From positions 62,001 through 126,000 of the forward strand of contig KV918879.1 in NCBI GenBank assembly GCA_002049455.2: a stretch of 64,000 bases of DNA, given 5' to 3'. This document shows, one piece after another, positions 1-11,865 of this stretch. The stretch comes from Porphyra umbilicalis. Lineage: Eukaryota > Rhodophyta > Bangiophyceae > Bangiales > Bangiaceae. A program made the position numbers and the translations under genes. The notes under the pieces are model-generated. The model ran no database searches. It had not been told where the DNA came from and worked only from the letters and a program-made list of their open reading frames with translations. The number at the start of each line of letters is the position of its first letter. Within the stretch, counting starts at the first letter, position 1.

Positions 1-1596
1 GCTGTTTAGAGAAGGACCGAGGTACTACGGATGGCAAAGCTGTCCCGTGTCGACTGGAGATACATCACAGAACTCGGCCGAGGTCCCTCGAAAACGGAAT
101 CTAGCACGCCAAGAGACCAAGAATTGAACGACAGCTCGCGAAACAAGGCTAAACGTATCCGAATTGTGCTCAATACGACACAACATAGGGTGAACGCGAA
201 GACATGTGGCAGTGCCACGGTTTGTCCAACAAGGCTATCTGTTGCCGAGGCCTCCCGCAGGCGACGACGGGTACTGCATATGGTGGATCACCCACAATCT
301 GGGTTGCGGCTGTGTCGTCAGCAGATGCTGAGAGCAGATGTAGGTGCTGTCCAGGCCCGACAAGGACCCTCTCATGTTGTGTGGAACGGACGCTGCTGTG
401 GCCTCGATGGTATCAACCAACAATAGCGGATGTCATGAGCCTCCCCCGTGAAGAGTTGTTGGATTTTACGCCGAAGGGGCGCTGTCTGATTGGCCTTCGC
501 GGAAAATCATTCGTTTATCCAGATAGACCTCCACGGGATTTAGTGGAATCGGAGCATTTTAGAAGTCCAAGGTCGTAGATTGGGCTTGGTTTGGACCTAG
601 ATCGATCCGCCATCCTTTAATCAGTCAAAGCGGATCGCGCGGGGGTCATCACGAGAGGACGATCTCGTGATTTACCGGGACACTGGACGGACAGCGAGAG
701 GGCGCCGCGCAGCAATGAGTGGCTCAGCGAAGTAGTCGGGCAGCCGTCGGTCGGCCGCATCAGGCGGACCGTCTGCGCATCGTGGGCAGACGCGTGCGTG
801 AGCGGGGCGTGAAGAGGCGGTTGGCAGCCAGCTGTCGCCCGGTGGCCGAGCCCTACAGGCGGCGTGGCGAGCTACGCTGTGGCTCTGTCGCAGTGGCATG
901 TCTCACGATACTCAGATTTGTGGTCTTGGGGCAGTGCCCCGACGCGTGAGTCCGTTTCTGGACCCCTGTTGCGCAGCGCGGGCGGTGCCCTGCAGCTCAC
1001 AGGCGGTGGCCCGCTGTCGGAGATGTCAGTATGGGAGGCGTGGGCCACGCTCCCCGCGTGCGGGGCGGCCGCCGGGCGCCACTCGCCGCAGGGCGGGGGG
1101 GCCCGGGAGGCATCCAGTCTGTTGCCCGCCCCTCTTGGTACCGTTTCGGCGGACCTGCAGCACTGTCCGCGCGCGCGTGTCCGCCGCCTGACCGATTCCT
1201 GCCCAGCGAGGCTCAGGCCCAGGCGACACGCAGGCTGTCGTCTTCCACTCTCACAGACGAATGTGGGGTCCTGGCGCAGCCCGCGCGCTGATCCGCTTTT
1301 CGACGCATTGCTGCGGGGCGTAGGCCGACCCGGCCGGCACGCGGGTTGTGGTCCGCAGCCACACACAGCGATTTGACGGACCGCTCGCAGTGTACTCGCG
1401 CGCGCGTGGGCGCCTGACGCAGTGCGTGCGTGGCGTCCTTGGGCGGCCCTGGCGGCCTCCCTCTGGTGCCAGCGCTCGTGTGGCGCCCTGCCCCCACCCC
1501 GGGCCGCCCCTCCCGTGGGGCGCCACCGCTCTCGCGCCTTCTTTATCCCGCGCAAAGCGTGTACCCCGACTTTTACGACCTCCCCGCCCTTCGACC

Positions 1597-3948
1597 ATGA
1601 CGCGCGGGAAGAGTGCCAACGACTCTGGGAGGCGACGCGCCCAACGCAACCGTAACGCCCCTCTCCTCCCGCCCCTCCGTCCTTGTACCTGCGAGGGCCC
1701 CTGTGACCCTCTCAACGTGCATGCTCCCACCCCTCCTCCACCTCCACCTCTCGTTCCGCACGCGAGGTAGGGGGGACCTCCTCCCCCCCCCGGCTTTGGC
1801 AATGGCAACGATGGAGGGCGACCGCATCGACTGAAGCGGCCGCGGTCCGTCTATGGTCGTGACCGTGGACGTGGCGACCCTAAGGACCCCGACCAACAAC
1901 GGCGCGCGATTCGACCCCGCGGAGCTTGGAACCTGGACGGTGGGCATCGTGCCCCCCTTGACCCGGTGTGCCGACCTCTCCCTCCTGGTGGTGGACGCGG
2001 CCGGCCGCCTTTTAGCCCTCCTCGACGCCCCCCCGGTTTCCCGTCTGGCCCGCCACGCCCGCCGCCGAGGCGGTGGCTGGGTCCCCCCCCTGACTTGCCA
2101 AGAGGTCGCTCTGACCCGCCGAGGGGCGGCAATTTCTGCCGTCCGTATAGTCCGCCGCGCCGTCCGCCGGGCCCTTCTGGCCCGACCGGGCGCAACCCGT
2201 CCCCGCCCCGGGGTGGTAAGTACCGCCGCCCGTGGACACCGCCGCGCCGGCCGCCGGGCCCTTTTGGCCCGCCCGGACGCTACCCGTCCCCGCCTGGGGG
2301 TTCCGACAATCACTGCCCCTGGAGCCCGCATAGTCGATCTCCGCGGCCCCCTTCTGGTCCTCCGTGCTTCTCGTCGCATCCGGGGTGGTACGAGGACGCC
2401 CCGCCGTCGTCACACGCTGCACGCCCTTCGACCGTTTATCTGGCGCCTGGCGCGCAGTCATCCTGGCGGGGCGACCCCGGCGCGCTTCATCCAGCGCCGC
2501 AAGGGTACGAGTGGGTGCTGACGCACACGTCGTCACGGAACGCCTCCGCTCCTTGGACCTGGTTGCCAGCACCGCCGCAGCAGGTGCCGCAGCAGACGCC
2601 GCAGGACCTCAAGAGCGTTCCCCTGTACGCGGTGCAGGGGCCTCCAGCCCCCCCCCCCTTCGGCCTATCATCTTGTCCATGTGGTGCGACAGACTCCAAA
2701 CGTGGTCCCTTTCTTCCTGCCGCAGCCCTACCTGCAGTAGCCTACGCTCTTCCCAAGAACATGGGGTCGAGTTTGGGGTGGACGGATGACGACCGAGTCC
2801 CTTTCTGCGCGGCCTACCTGCTTGTGTCTACCGACGCTGTTCACGGGACGAGTCGGAGCAAGGATGATCTATGGGCCGCGGTGCATAAGGTATGGGAAGA
2901 CAGGGTGCACAAGAAGGGGCCCATGCGCGTGGCGCGTAACGCAAGTGCCCTCGAGAAGCAGTTAAAGCGGACCCGCACGGGTGTGAGTACTTACACATCG
3001 CACTACCTGGCTGTGAAGGCGATGCCAACGACCGGCAACCTCACGGAGGAGGACATCATCAGCGGTGCCGTTGCTCGCTACTGCTCACTAGACGTGTACG
3101 ACGCTATCCGCACAGACCGCCAGAAGGACAAGCGACAGAACTCGACGCGCAAGCGCAAGGCGAAGCTGGCGCACTGCAAATGGGTGGCTTGCTGGCGGGT
3201 GCTCCGGCAGAGCGACAAGTTTAGCGGCGCCGCCAACCTGGCGATCTCCGGGACGGAAGTCGATACCACGTCGGAAGACGAGACCGACAGCGGGAGCGGC
3301 GGCGGCGTCAACCAAAGCAATGGCAGTTTCCAACGGCGCCCTGGTGGCGTCAAGGCCGTCAAAGCCGCGCGCCTCGAGGACATGCAGTATGAGAAGCAGG
3401 CGCAGGCGAGCACGCACGCGCTGGCCAAGCTGACGGTGGCGCAATACGAGGGCACCGCCCTTTGCTTTTTTGACTCGCCATCAATGCGAAACACGCCCGA
3501 GGCGGCACGCTACCGCCAAGCCGTCGTCAACAAGATGCTGCAGAGCGCAGGTTTATCTGTGGGGTCGACTAGTGGTGCGGTGGGGGCTGCGGGTGTGCAC
3601 GAGTCTGTGGACGTGCTGAACGGCGGCTTGGCCGGCCTCATTGTGCGCGACTCGTCGCTCACGGCGCCGTTAGGTGCCAGCCCTGCCGCCGGAGCACCTG
3701 CGCCGCCGGCGCGTGGAGCCCCGGCGGCGCCCGTCACAGCTGCAGCAGCAGCTGTGTCTGCACCGGCGGCGCGGGTGGCGACTGGCCCGGCGGAGCGTCG
3801 AGGACAACGCGCATCTGTGGCTGGCCGCAAAGCGCAGGCCTCCAAGCAGCAGGCAGCGAAGGCTGTCCTCGTTCGCAAGCTGCGGACCACGCGCGATCTC
3901 GACGACAGCGACGAGGGCAGCACCACCGACAGCACTGAGGTCGTGTAG
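1597..3948 (+). pseudogene. Harbinger accessory protein A (Myb/SANT-like), one in-frame TAG
   Basis: The frame is open from ATG 1597 to TAG 3946-3948 except for one TAG at 1768-1770. The N-terminal ~57 codons are basic (SANDSGRRRAQRNR) with a CTCEGPC cysteine cluster and resemble the N-terminus of the element C accessory protein. A Pro/Arg/Gly-rich region follows, with 29-residue repeats at 2125-2298. The Myb/SANT-like domain begins near ATG 2761 (MGSSLGWTDDDRVPFCAAYL) and includes the TGNLTEEDI block shared with element B. The C-terminus is Ala/Pro-rich, then acidic (DLDDSDEGSTTDST). In Harbinger elements such a protein binds the transposase and DNA and aids nuclear entry. If the TAG is not read through, the product would start at 2761, giving about 395 residues and still containing the Myb domain. 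A short intron spanning the TAG is not excluded. Confidence 0.7.
2125..2298 (+). repeat. 87-bp coding tandem repeat (2 copies)
   Basis: Two adjacent 87-bp units each encode 29 residues built around PPRRPPGP and NPSPP/YPSPP, within the Pro-rich part of accessory protein A. Elements B and C carry 60-bp coding repeats at the equivalent place with unrelated sequence. Confidence 0.65.
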
Positions 3949-4002
3949 AGACTGTACTGTGTATTGCGAGTGCGCATCCATGTTAGTTGATAGTTGCAGC
4001 AA

Positions 4003-4038
4003 TGGTTTTTTTTCCCCACTCGGCAGAGTTTGTTTTTC
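4003..4038 (+). terminator. T-tract/hairpin/T-tract behind accessory gene A
   Basis: An eight-T run is followed by CCCC, a small ACTC-GGCA-GAGT stem-loop and then TTTGTTTTT, about 55 nt after the accessory stop codon. The same arrangement occurs behind most genes of elements A, B and C, so it is probably a 3'-end signal. No AATAAA is seen on this strand nearby. Confidence 0.45.
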
Positions 4039-4795
4039 CTACTCACTTTGCAGTTCTCGTGCGCTTGACCAGTTCTTCACTCTCTTGTCCGGAGTGGCGG
4101 AAGCTGGTGTATCAGCTTCACAAGGGAAAAAACAGAACAGGCGCCGCCTGCGTCTGCAGCAAAGGGCACGGCGACACAATCGCACCACTCGTCGCCATCA
4201 GACAATACCGCCCCCTATCACAACTAACTGTTCGTCCACCCTACCCACCAGACTTCATCCCCCAACACCCATCCCCCACACCCCCACCCAAACAAAAAAA
4301 GCACCCTTCTCGCACGCGCGGGGAGAACAGGGCGAGAAAGCCGGGGGCAGTGCCGGTCGGGCATGGGGGGCGGCCACAGCAGAAGCCAGCGCGCGGAGTG
4401 GCCGGCGCATGCCCACAGCGATCGCAAAACGAGAAGGCGCACCGCCAGGGAGCGCGCGCGAGTGCATCTGGGCTCCGCACTGCGAGGAAACACGCGCGTG
4501 CGGCACGGGGCGCAGAACCAGGAGAGACCACGCGTGTGCGGCGGATGGCGGCGCGCCGCGAGGGAGCGCGCGCGCGAGGAACAGGGCTGCGCGCCGCGAG
4601 GGAGCACGCGTGCGGGCCAGTGCGGCGTGGACGCGGCGGCTTGGCGGCCGCGCGGGCGGAAAGGGCGACGGGGTGTCCACGCAGGCCCCCGCCAAAGCTG
4701 AGCTCCAGCCGCGCACTCGGCCGGTCACGCCAGTTCTGACCGTGGCGCTATCGACTTTGGCTCTCTGTTTCACGTGCAATAGACAACAAAATGAT

Positions 4796-4833
4796 GAAAA
4801 AAAAAAACCCTGCCCAACGGGGAATAAAAAAAA
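4796..4833 (-). terminator. T-tract/hairpin/T-tract behind transposase gene A
   Basis: On the minus strand an eight-T run, ATT, a CCCC..GGG hairpin and an eleven-T run lie about 25 nt past the transposase stop. On the plus strand the core reads CCCTGCCCAACGGGG, the same core found in element C at 30593-30608. Bases 4039-4795, between the two signals, are GC-rich and show no credible gene. Confidence 0.45.
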
Positions 4834-4858
4834 CAGTTGTATGTCACCTGCTGTCATT

Positions 4859-7047
4859 CTACGAAAGGTACGGGGCCAATAAGGCACCGCGGTCGATCCA
4901 CACATGCGCAGTGATGTCAGCACGAAGTTGGTCGTGCTCAGCAGCATTGCGGGTCTCGCCCTAGGCGTCAAAGACGGCGGCCATGCCGCCCGCTGGCGGC
5001 TGCTCGACAGGGTTGATGTGGAGGGGCGTGTTGGCGCCGGCGTGTGCGCCGCCAGTTTCAGCTTCTCCGGCGTCAGCACCTGACCCGACGTCCGCCCCAC
5101 CACCATGTCCACTGCCCCCACCGCCAGCTGGCCCACCATCAGGTCCGTTGCCGTCCTCACTCCCAGATCCCTCGTCGTCACCATCCACAGCATCAGCACC
5201 CCCCCCCCCGTGAGGTCCCTCTGCGCGTCTGCGGCGGCTCAAAGAGCCCTCGAGGCGGCTCTCAACACACATGTTGTGCAGTATGCAGATCGCCCTGAAG
5301 GTTAGGACCAGCATCTTAACCGACCGATAGCGCCCAGGATGGAGCGCGATGTGGAAGCGTTGCGTCAGGACACCAAAAATGAAGTACCACAATCTAGGGG
5401 GTTACCTCAGAAGGAGGGAAGTAACGGCCGTCTCAGCCGCTCGCGCGACACCCGCTATGGGACTCGAGGTCCGGGAAGTCAAGCCGATCGAAACGCCAAG
5501 ACATCAAGACACGGTTCACTTGCCGGCGACGACGGTGCCTCCCACCGTCGTCGCCCTTCGTCCTAAAAGGGCGGCAACCGTCGCCCGGGCCCAATTTCCC
5601 CAAATGGGAATTGACCCGGGCCGTCACCAACCAATGCAGATGATTCCCTCCATGCATGTCAAGTCCCCCGAGGCGATCATTACAGACGAGGGGGAGAAAC
5701 CGTCCCGCGCGCAACGCGCTGCACCCGCCGCGTGGCGCCCGGTCGGCCGTCGCCTGCCGCGCCCTCTCGGGCGCGCCAGCGCCCGCTCGGGCGCGCCCAT
5801 CCGGCCTCCCGCGGGGCCCGCGTGCCGGGCGCGGCGGATCGGGTGCGCTCCCTCAAGTGGCCCGAGCCGGGCAGCGGGGCCGCCCCCTCGCCCCGCCATC
5901 CCGCGTCGCCAACCCGTCGGCCACCACCGCGCTGGCGTCGCCCCCACGCGTCGGGGACCGCGTCCCCCGCCGTCGCCGACGTCCCCGCGGTGGCCCCCTG
6001 GCGCATAGGGGGCCCCGTAGTTCTACAAAAAAGGCGCTCCACGTCCTTGCGGACCGCCTTTTGCAGGCGGTTAAAGACTTTTTGCTCCTCAGTGGAGGAC
6101 ATGGGGTGCGGGGACATGAGGAAGGCATATCACGGGTAAGTGCCATCCACCAGGTAGTACGGCAGCGTGCGACGTGTCCCGTTCAGCCTGTAGGACTGGT
6201 TGCGAGGCGGCCACCGGCCTGCCATCACGTCGAGGTAGAGGGGGGACTGGTGCATCACGTTGATGTCGTTGAGGCTCCCAGGTAAGCCGACAAACAGGTG
6301 CCAAATCCACAGGTCCTCGTCGCACACAGCCTCCACAACGATGCCGCGCGAGCCCTTTCGGGTCTGGTAGCTGCCCGCCATACCTCTGGGACACTGGTGC
6401 CACGCCCAGTGACTGCAATCAAGCGAGCCCATGCTTCCGGAGAAGCCATGCTCCGCGTTCCGGTCCAGGATCGTCTTCAGCTCCGCGTCGTTGGGCCGCC
6501 GCAGGTAGGTAGACTCCCACTTGGACACGATGCATACCACCAAACACGTGACCGAAAGGAGGATGGTTGAACGGGAAAACCGCACGTACTCGTCGGTGCG
6601 GTCTGCCGCCTCCCCATACGCGAGCACACGAAAGGCAGCAACCATATTTTGTAGAGGGTGCGCCTGCGGTCGGCCCGTAGCGTTGATACGCCGCCGGAAG
6701 AAGGGGGTGTCCTTGACCTCCTAATAGACGCACCGGAACACAGCACGCGGAACGCGAAAACGCGTCTCAAAGTCGTGCTCATTGTAGATGGGGTCTTGTC
6801 TATCGACTCTGAAGAAATCTCGCACCATGTTGTTCAGCCCGGCATCAAAGTCCCGCTGCTAGTTGGGCCGACGTCCAGGAAGGGAGCCACGGTGGCGGCC
6901 ACGTCGGCTCATACGCAACGCAGTCACACGCATTCGCTGCGCCAATACCGCCGCCACATGCGCGTGCACAGCGGCGCAAATGTCCGCGCCGTCGTCCTCA
7001 GACAGTAGCACGGCAACCGGGCACGGGTCGTCCTCGTGGGGCTCCAT
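4859..7047 (-). pseudogene. PIF/Harbinger DDE transposase A, broken
   Basis: From ATG at 7047 the frame reads an acidic N-terminus, then three TAG codons (6859-6861, 6721-6723, 4961-4963) and one insertion. Conserved blocks are clear: NATGRPQAHPLQ, the first catalytic Asp in MGSLDCSHWAW, the second in GSLNDINVM, and RLQKAVRKDVERLF with the catalytic Glu. The frame is then split by the 648-bp insertion at 5380-6027 and resumes with GVLTQRFHIALHPGRYRSV and ILHNM. A short Gly-rich tail ends in AEHDQLRADITAHVWIDRG..PYLS after the last TAG, matching the C-termini of transposases B and C. The fold is of the plant-transposon-protein type within PIF/Harbinger. The enzyme would cut and rejoin the element ends in the nucleus; this copy cannot be functional unless stops are read through and the insert removed. 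Confidence 0.8.
5380..6027. mobile_element. MITE-like insertion inside transposase A
   Basis: A 648-bp GC-rich segment separates VERLF from GVLTQRF in the transposase reading frame, so it is an insertion. It is flanked by AAAAA at 5375-5379 and 6028-6032. Its ends are imperfectly inverted: TGAAGTACCACAATCTAGGG on one side and, read inward from the other, TGTAGAACTACGGGGCCCCC. It contains no credible gene but has an internal palindrome around 5588-5625 (GCCCGGG..CCCGGGC). Superfamily unknown. Confidence 0.6.
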
Positions 7048-7887
7048 GCCCCCGGGCAAACGCGCCGAACAGCTGGTGGCGAGAGCACCGGGGCTACGTC
7101 GACGGTGAAGGCCACGCGCGGACGCCGGTGGCGGCAAGCGTCGCGGTGAGTGGCCGCAAGGGATGATGGTTGTCGCAGCCGTTGGGAGCCAGACGTGGCG
7201 CGCCAGAAATAAAAGTGGGAGTGCAGGTGAAGGGAACATGCAGGAGATGAGATGGTGCGCGGGTCGTGCTTCTCAAACCGAGGGCGGTGACATGGGCAAC
7301 GGACGAGGCCAAGAGATCATGCAGGAAGAGGGCGACGGACGGGACCGGGGACGCGGGTGGTGATGCGGGCCGGTCGTGTCGAAACCGTGGGCGTGACGTC
7401 GACGGGTCCGGTGCGTGGCGCGCCGCGGCACGCCGGGCAGCCGGACCGACCCCCCCCCCCCGGCACAAAAGCCTCCATGCGCGACGATGGTCCACTGGTG
7501 CCCCCAGAAACGCTGCGTGGGGGACCCACCTGGGGCCTTGACCCCGCCGACCCCCCCCACCCCTCTCTAAACACGCTGTGGGCGGTGTCGGACCACCACA
7601 CGCCCCAGACGCCCCGATCTGGCCGGCCGACCACCCTTCCCCTCTGTCAACGCTCTGTGACGGTGGCGGGCTGGCCAACTCAGCCGATCACCCGCCCAGT
7701 CGCAACCCGCGTGGCGCACAAGGACCCTCTCAATGATTTGATCACAAGACACCAAAACTCTGCTCTGTTGACCATGCCCAGTGGACGATATTTGTTGGTC
7801 GGCTCTCGCGTGCCGAGGTCCACGCCATTGCTGTTGATTGCAGATCTTTGCTATAAAGTTTCGAAAGTGGTCAGGGGCGTGCCCTAA

Positions 7888-8440
7888 GAGCGTCTGCACC
7901 AATGGCTCCAACCGTCTAAACAGCCAAACGTGGCACCGTTTGGCCGTTTGGACGGTTGGAGCACTGGTGGCTGGGATCCGCTCCAAAACTAGGGTGTAAT
8001 GGGTCTGTGACGGCCCATAAGTAGACCAGTTCACATTTTCTAATCCGTTAATGCATCTCGTGGTGGCCTCGCGGGATCGCCCTTCTTCTGGAGCTCGAAC
8101 GGCAGCGTCACTCCAAAAAGGCCTGTTTGGAGACGCCCCGCGTCATTTTGGCCAACCCCTGGTTCCCTGTTCGAACCACAGAAGCCAATGGAAAGCGTGA
8201 CCCCTGGCTTGCAGACAGTTGCGAGACGATCTGGCAGTCATGGAGATACTCTGTAGTGCATCTGTGGGATTATTGGCGTGCCACAAAAGAGGCCCACTGC
8301 CAGAGACGTCGAGACGAGCCCAAGCTTGAGACGTGATCAGCTTAGTTTTAGCTCTGCATTTGGAGAGCCAGTGACAGCACCACACGTTGTGCACACGTAG
8401 CCGTTGGATTGGACGGTTGGCTCCATTGGTGGAGATGCTC
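7888..8440. mobile_element. Harbinger-type MITE, about 553 bp
   Basis: The left end GAGCGTCTGCACCAATGGCT follows TAA (7885-7887). Read inward from the right, the other end is GAGCATCTCCACCAATGGAG, followed outside by GAA, one base off a perfect TAA duplication. The first ~80 bp also fold back on themselves (GGCTCCAACCGTC against GACGGTTGGAGC). The GAGC start and TAA site match elements A-C, which could mobilise it. No coding capacity. Confidence 0.55.
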
Positions 8441-8768
8441 GAACACGTTATGCTCTAATCCGATAAAAATTGATATGTATGTGGATTCGATTGGCCAATG
8501 AGAACACGGACAGCGCTGAGGCCGACTACGTACCTACCCCATTTTGCCTCGCGATTGGGGTAGGTCCGCCACCCGCCCCATTTCTGTGCTTCGGAGTTGA
8601 TTCGTACTTGCAGGATTCCGTCATGAGTATGGGAGACCAGATTGGGGTCGATCACATTAACAGAGAAGCCGACTGGCCCCATATCCTTAATAAACAGACA
8701 CGTTTCTGCAACGTGGCGCTACGTGTCACGAATATGAGATGGGGCCGACGTTGCTGGGATTGCTCTAA

Positions 8769-10190
8769 GAAGGCTCTGTGAGAGGGGTGCCTGACGATCC
8801 AGGAAGACCCGTGGCCGGTGACTTGATCCGACGGATCATGTCTTGCCCGCGCGTTGCTGCGCCCGTCGTCCGCAGCCGATTTTGTTTGCGCCCGGGTGAT
8901 CGCTGTTCCGTTGGCGCCTTCCAACGGTGGGGCTCAATATGGCGAAGGAAAACAAAGACCGGAAGTACGCTTTGTCGTACGGTAGTTGCACGGGTCAGTG
9001 TAGGGTTAGTGCAGGGGGGGGGCGGGCGTGGGGGGGAGGGGGGAGACGCGTACGTCCCGAACACACGGTGGGAAACAACGCTCATCCTCCCCCCCTATCC
9101 ACATATATGCTCTTTTGGTCACCCCTGTGTCCTCCCCGCGGATACTCTTTCGTTCTTTTTCTTTTTTGCGAAAACAGGGCAACCATAGCAAACTTTGTCG
9201 TTGAGTTCCGAGGCACAGTGAGGGCATACTACTGCATCAAGACTGCCCCGCATCTTCATTTGCAATGATGGTCGGGGGGTCTGACAGCGTTATGTAATGC
9301 TTCCAGCAGGTCCCCCTGTATTCTTCTAGGCAAGCGGGGAAAGCCGAGACAGAATCTGCAGTCCTTTTCTTTTTCCGAACCACTTCCCGAGGGACACTGG
9401 CCATCTGTATGTAGATGTTGCTCCCTCGGCTACCTGTTTGCTGGTCAAAGAGCGTGCTCAGGAGTCGACGGTGCGTGCACAAGGGTGCACAGCGCAAGAC
9501 GACGAGCCACAGAGCGCTTGGAGAGCATTACCACAGTTGGAGTTGTGTCCTTGTGTGGTGTGCATCTCGTCCGTGCCTGTTGGAGCAGGTCTGATGCCAC
9601 TTGGTTGCATGTCAATTGTCGTGAAAGGAGCTTGAAACAAGAACAACAGTAACGTTCCCTCGGGGCCAATGAGAGCGGATGACCTTGTCCACGTTGTAAT
9701 CTGCAAGGAACTTTGGATGTGGAATCTGACACTTCTCCTGGTGACCAATGAGCAGTCGTATTTGAGGGAGGAGCCAATCCAGGGCCACAGTTCTCTTGAA
9801 AACCCAGAAGAGCAGGAACACTGGGTCTTAACTAGGCGTGCGCGCCCCTCGACACCGAGGCGCGGATAGGGCGTGCATATGGCTGTCTTCCCAATTTTGG
9901 CCGATGCCGTCGATGTCAAGAGGGGTGATCAACTGTATGAAACTGTTCCTCAGCCAACTGATCAGCTGGATAGAGTGGGTCGACCAATGGGCAGTTGACC
10001 GAGACCCTGTCTTGACTTCGTGATGATGCCTTTGCTTTCGTGCGCACGCGCCGCGTTTCAGACAGTACATACAGAGCTGGATAGGGCCGAGTTGTTTTTC
10101 TTGCAGTTGCCTGGAAAATTTCTCTGGAGGCCTTGGTAGGCAAATTGATGCCTCTGAGGGGAAGCACAAAATTCCACGTTGTGACTATCT
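8769..10190. other. Spacer between elements A and B, no gene recognised
   Basis: About 1.4 kb of moderate-GC DNA. There is a G-rich run near 9011-9049. Short open frames on both strands show no recognisable domain or credible start. Nothing else is supported. Confidence 0.6.
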
Positions 10191-10193
10191 TTA

Positions 10194-10222
10194 GAGCACA
10201 CCCAACAACGTCGGTTGCGAAC
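10194..10222 (+). repeat. Left terminal inverted repeat of element B
   Basis: 29 bp beginning GAGCACACCCAACAACGTCG and ending GGTTGCGAAC, perfectly inverted at 20846-20874. The preceding TTA (10191-10193) is the target duplication. Confidence 0.92.
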
Positions 10223-10409
10223 GATCTGCGAACCGTTTAAGAGCGCAACGTGTGCGCCTATGAGTGGCCAAAAGCGTTTCGGCAGCGATATGCGCAGGCT
10301 CTGCGAACCCGCTCCGCTCGGATCCAGAGTACTTGTTTTCTTCGTTCGGCAGATCGCAGTGTATGGGAAACGGAGAAGGTGACGTTGCTGGGTTGTCGAC
10401 CTGCGAACT
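10215..10409. promoter_or_regulatory. Left subterminal TGCGAAC motif cluster
   Basis: TGCGAAC occurs at 10216, 10227, 10302 and 10402. The same motif is clustered near the right end. Harbinger transposases and their Myb partners are known to bind subterminal repeats, so these are candidate binding sites. Confidence 0.5.
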
Positions 10410-10807
10410 GGAGCTTGCGAGCGGCTTTCCCGTGAGATGTCCACATTCCGACAGTCCAGTGCGACATTTCAAGCAAACAGGCCATCGATCGACCTCGCGA
10501 TCACGCTGATCTGGACCCCAATCGTCAGCAAATAAGCCGGTCAAGTGAGACACGCAGCGCGATAGGCTTCAAATGGCTGCAAATTCTTCCGATCGAGTAG
10601 ACACGACGAGGTCAAACGCACAAATGTCGGAGACACGTTGGCAGCATCTCGCATCATCTCGCGGCGCTGTCGCATCTCGCGACTGACAGCAGTGATTTGT
10701 AGGTCTCTCATTGGTCCGTTCAGCCGGCAGACGTACAGCATGCGTGCAATCTGGTGCCGCTTTCGCCTCGATCGACACTGGAGCATTCTGTTCTGAAGCG
10801 CCTGTGA

Positions 10808-11865
10808 GGCGGCCGCGTGGTGTCCGCCGGTCACCGTGACGCAGGGCGGGCTCCCACGCGGCCGCCTGCGGCGGTCGGGCGGCCCGGCCTGCAAGGCTGC
10901 CGAGACGCGGCAGGGGCCACGCACGATCGCGTCCCTTGCGGAGCCGCAGAATCGTGCGACCCCCTCCGATTTTTGTGTCAGCGATCCGCATGCTCATTGG
11001 TCAGACGCACTCTCGCTGTGCACCTCCCCGGCCACACCCTCGATTGGCCGTCCACCGTGAACGGCCGACTGGGCGCCACATGTCGCGCAGGGAGCTCTGT
11101 GGCGTTTGAGCGAGGCCTGCGGGCCACGCGTGCCACGCTTGGCGTGGCCTGCAGGGCCCCTCAGCGTGACAGGCAAGAAAGGCGGCCGCCCGATTCCCCC
11201 CGAGCGAGGGGGCAATCGAGGGCGGCCGCCTGTTTTTGGGGCGTACGGTGGGGTTGTGCCACCTGCAAGACCGTCGAGAACGGCCGCGGTGGAGCCCTGC
11301 GGGCCCCTCTGTCATCGTCTAGGCAGTGGCAGGGTGGGGGCGCCGCGCATCGTCTCGAACGGTCGCTTGCGTTGGGGGCAGACTCTGTTTGTGGACCATT
11401 TGACAGCGGGGTGGCAGCGCCGGGGGCAACCGCACCGGGGCCGTGACCCGTTCGGCGCCGAGAGAGGAGCATTGTGCATCCGCGTGCGTGCGTGCGGCCG
11501 CCATCGTCGCCAGCGGCCGCCGTTGCAGCGCGGGAGAGGAGACGTCGAGCGCGCGTGCTTTGTAGCGGCCGCCGTTGTCGTTGGCGGCCGCGTTGCATCA
11601 CGGGAGGGAGGACGTGCGTGTCCGCGCGCTTTTTCGCGGCCGCCGTTGTCGTTGGCGGCCGCGGCGGCACCGTGTGCGCGTGTGCGCTGCTCTTGGCGGC
11701 CGTCTTTCTCTGTGCCCGCCGCTGGTCCCCGACCGTTTTTGGACGAGGGTGCGGCGGAAGGCGGGCTGCCTCACCTTTTTGGCGGCCGCTCTGTGCAGAA
11801 GCGGCCGCCTTTCGCTCCCTGCCCACGAGGCGTCGGACTGTGCGAGGACCGGCCGTTGCGGCAGC
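10808..11865. other. GC-rich 5' flank of accessory gene B with GCGGCCGC swarm
   Basis: About 1 kb before the accessory gene contains many copies of the palindrome GCGGCCGC, often as GGCGGCCGCC, at irregular spacing (for example 11190, 11221, 11500, 11566, 11585, 11636, 11655). No frame here looks like a gene. It probably holds the promoter; no clear TATA box was seen. Confidence 0.4.

Larger units (their letters stand above)
1..8765. mobile_element. PIF/Harbinger element A, right part (left end outside window)
   Basis: The right end is seen at 8765: GCTC followed by TAA (8766-8768). Read inward from the right, the terminus GAGCAATCCCAGCAACGTCG closely matches the terminus of element B, differing at a few positions. 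No matching left end occurs in the first 2 kb, so the left terminus should lie upstream of base 1. The element carries an accessory Myb-like gene (+) converging on a transposase gene (-), as in B and C. Bases 1-1596 hold no recognisable gene: about 650 bases of lower-GC DNA, then a GC-rich stretch that would be the 5' flank of the accessory gene. Bases 7048-7884 are the 5' flank of the transposase. The transposase has three nonsense codons and an insertion, so this copy is not autonomous. Confidence 0.75.

Noticed and set aside
8441-8458. A second possible right end (ATGCTC then TAA) for the MITE that begins at 7888
   Set aside because: The inverted match to the left end is at 8411-8440; the bases 8441-8455 do not match the left terminus.
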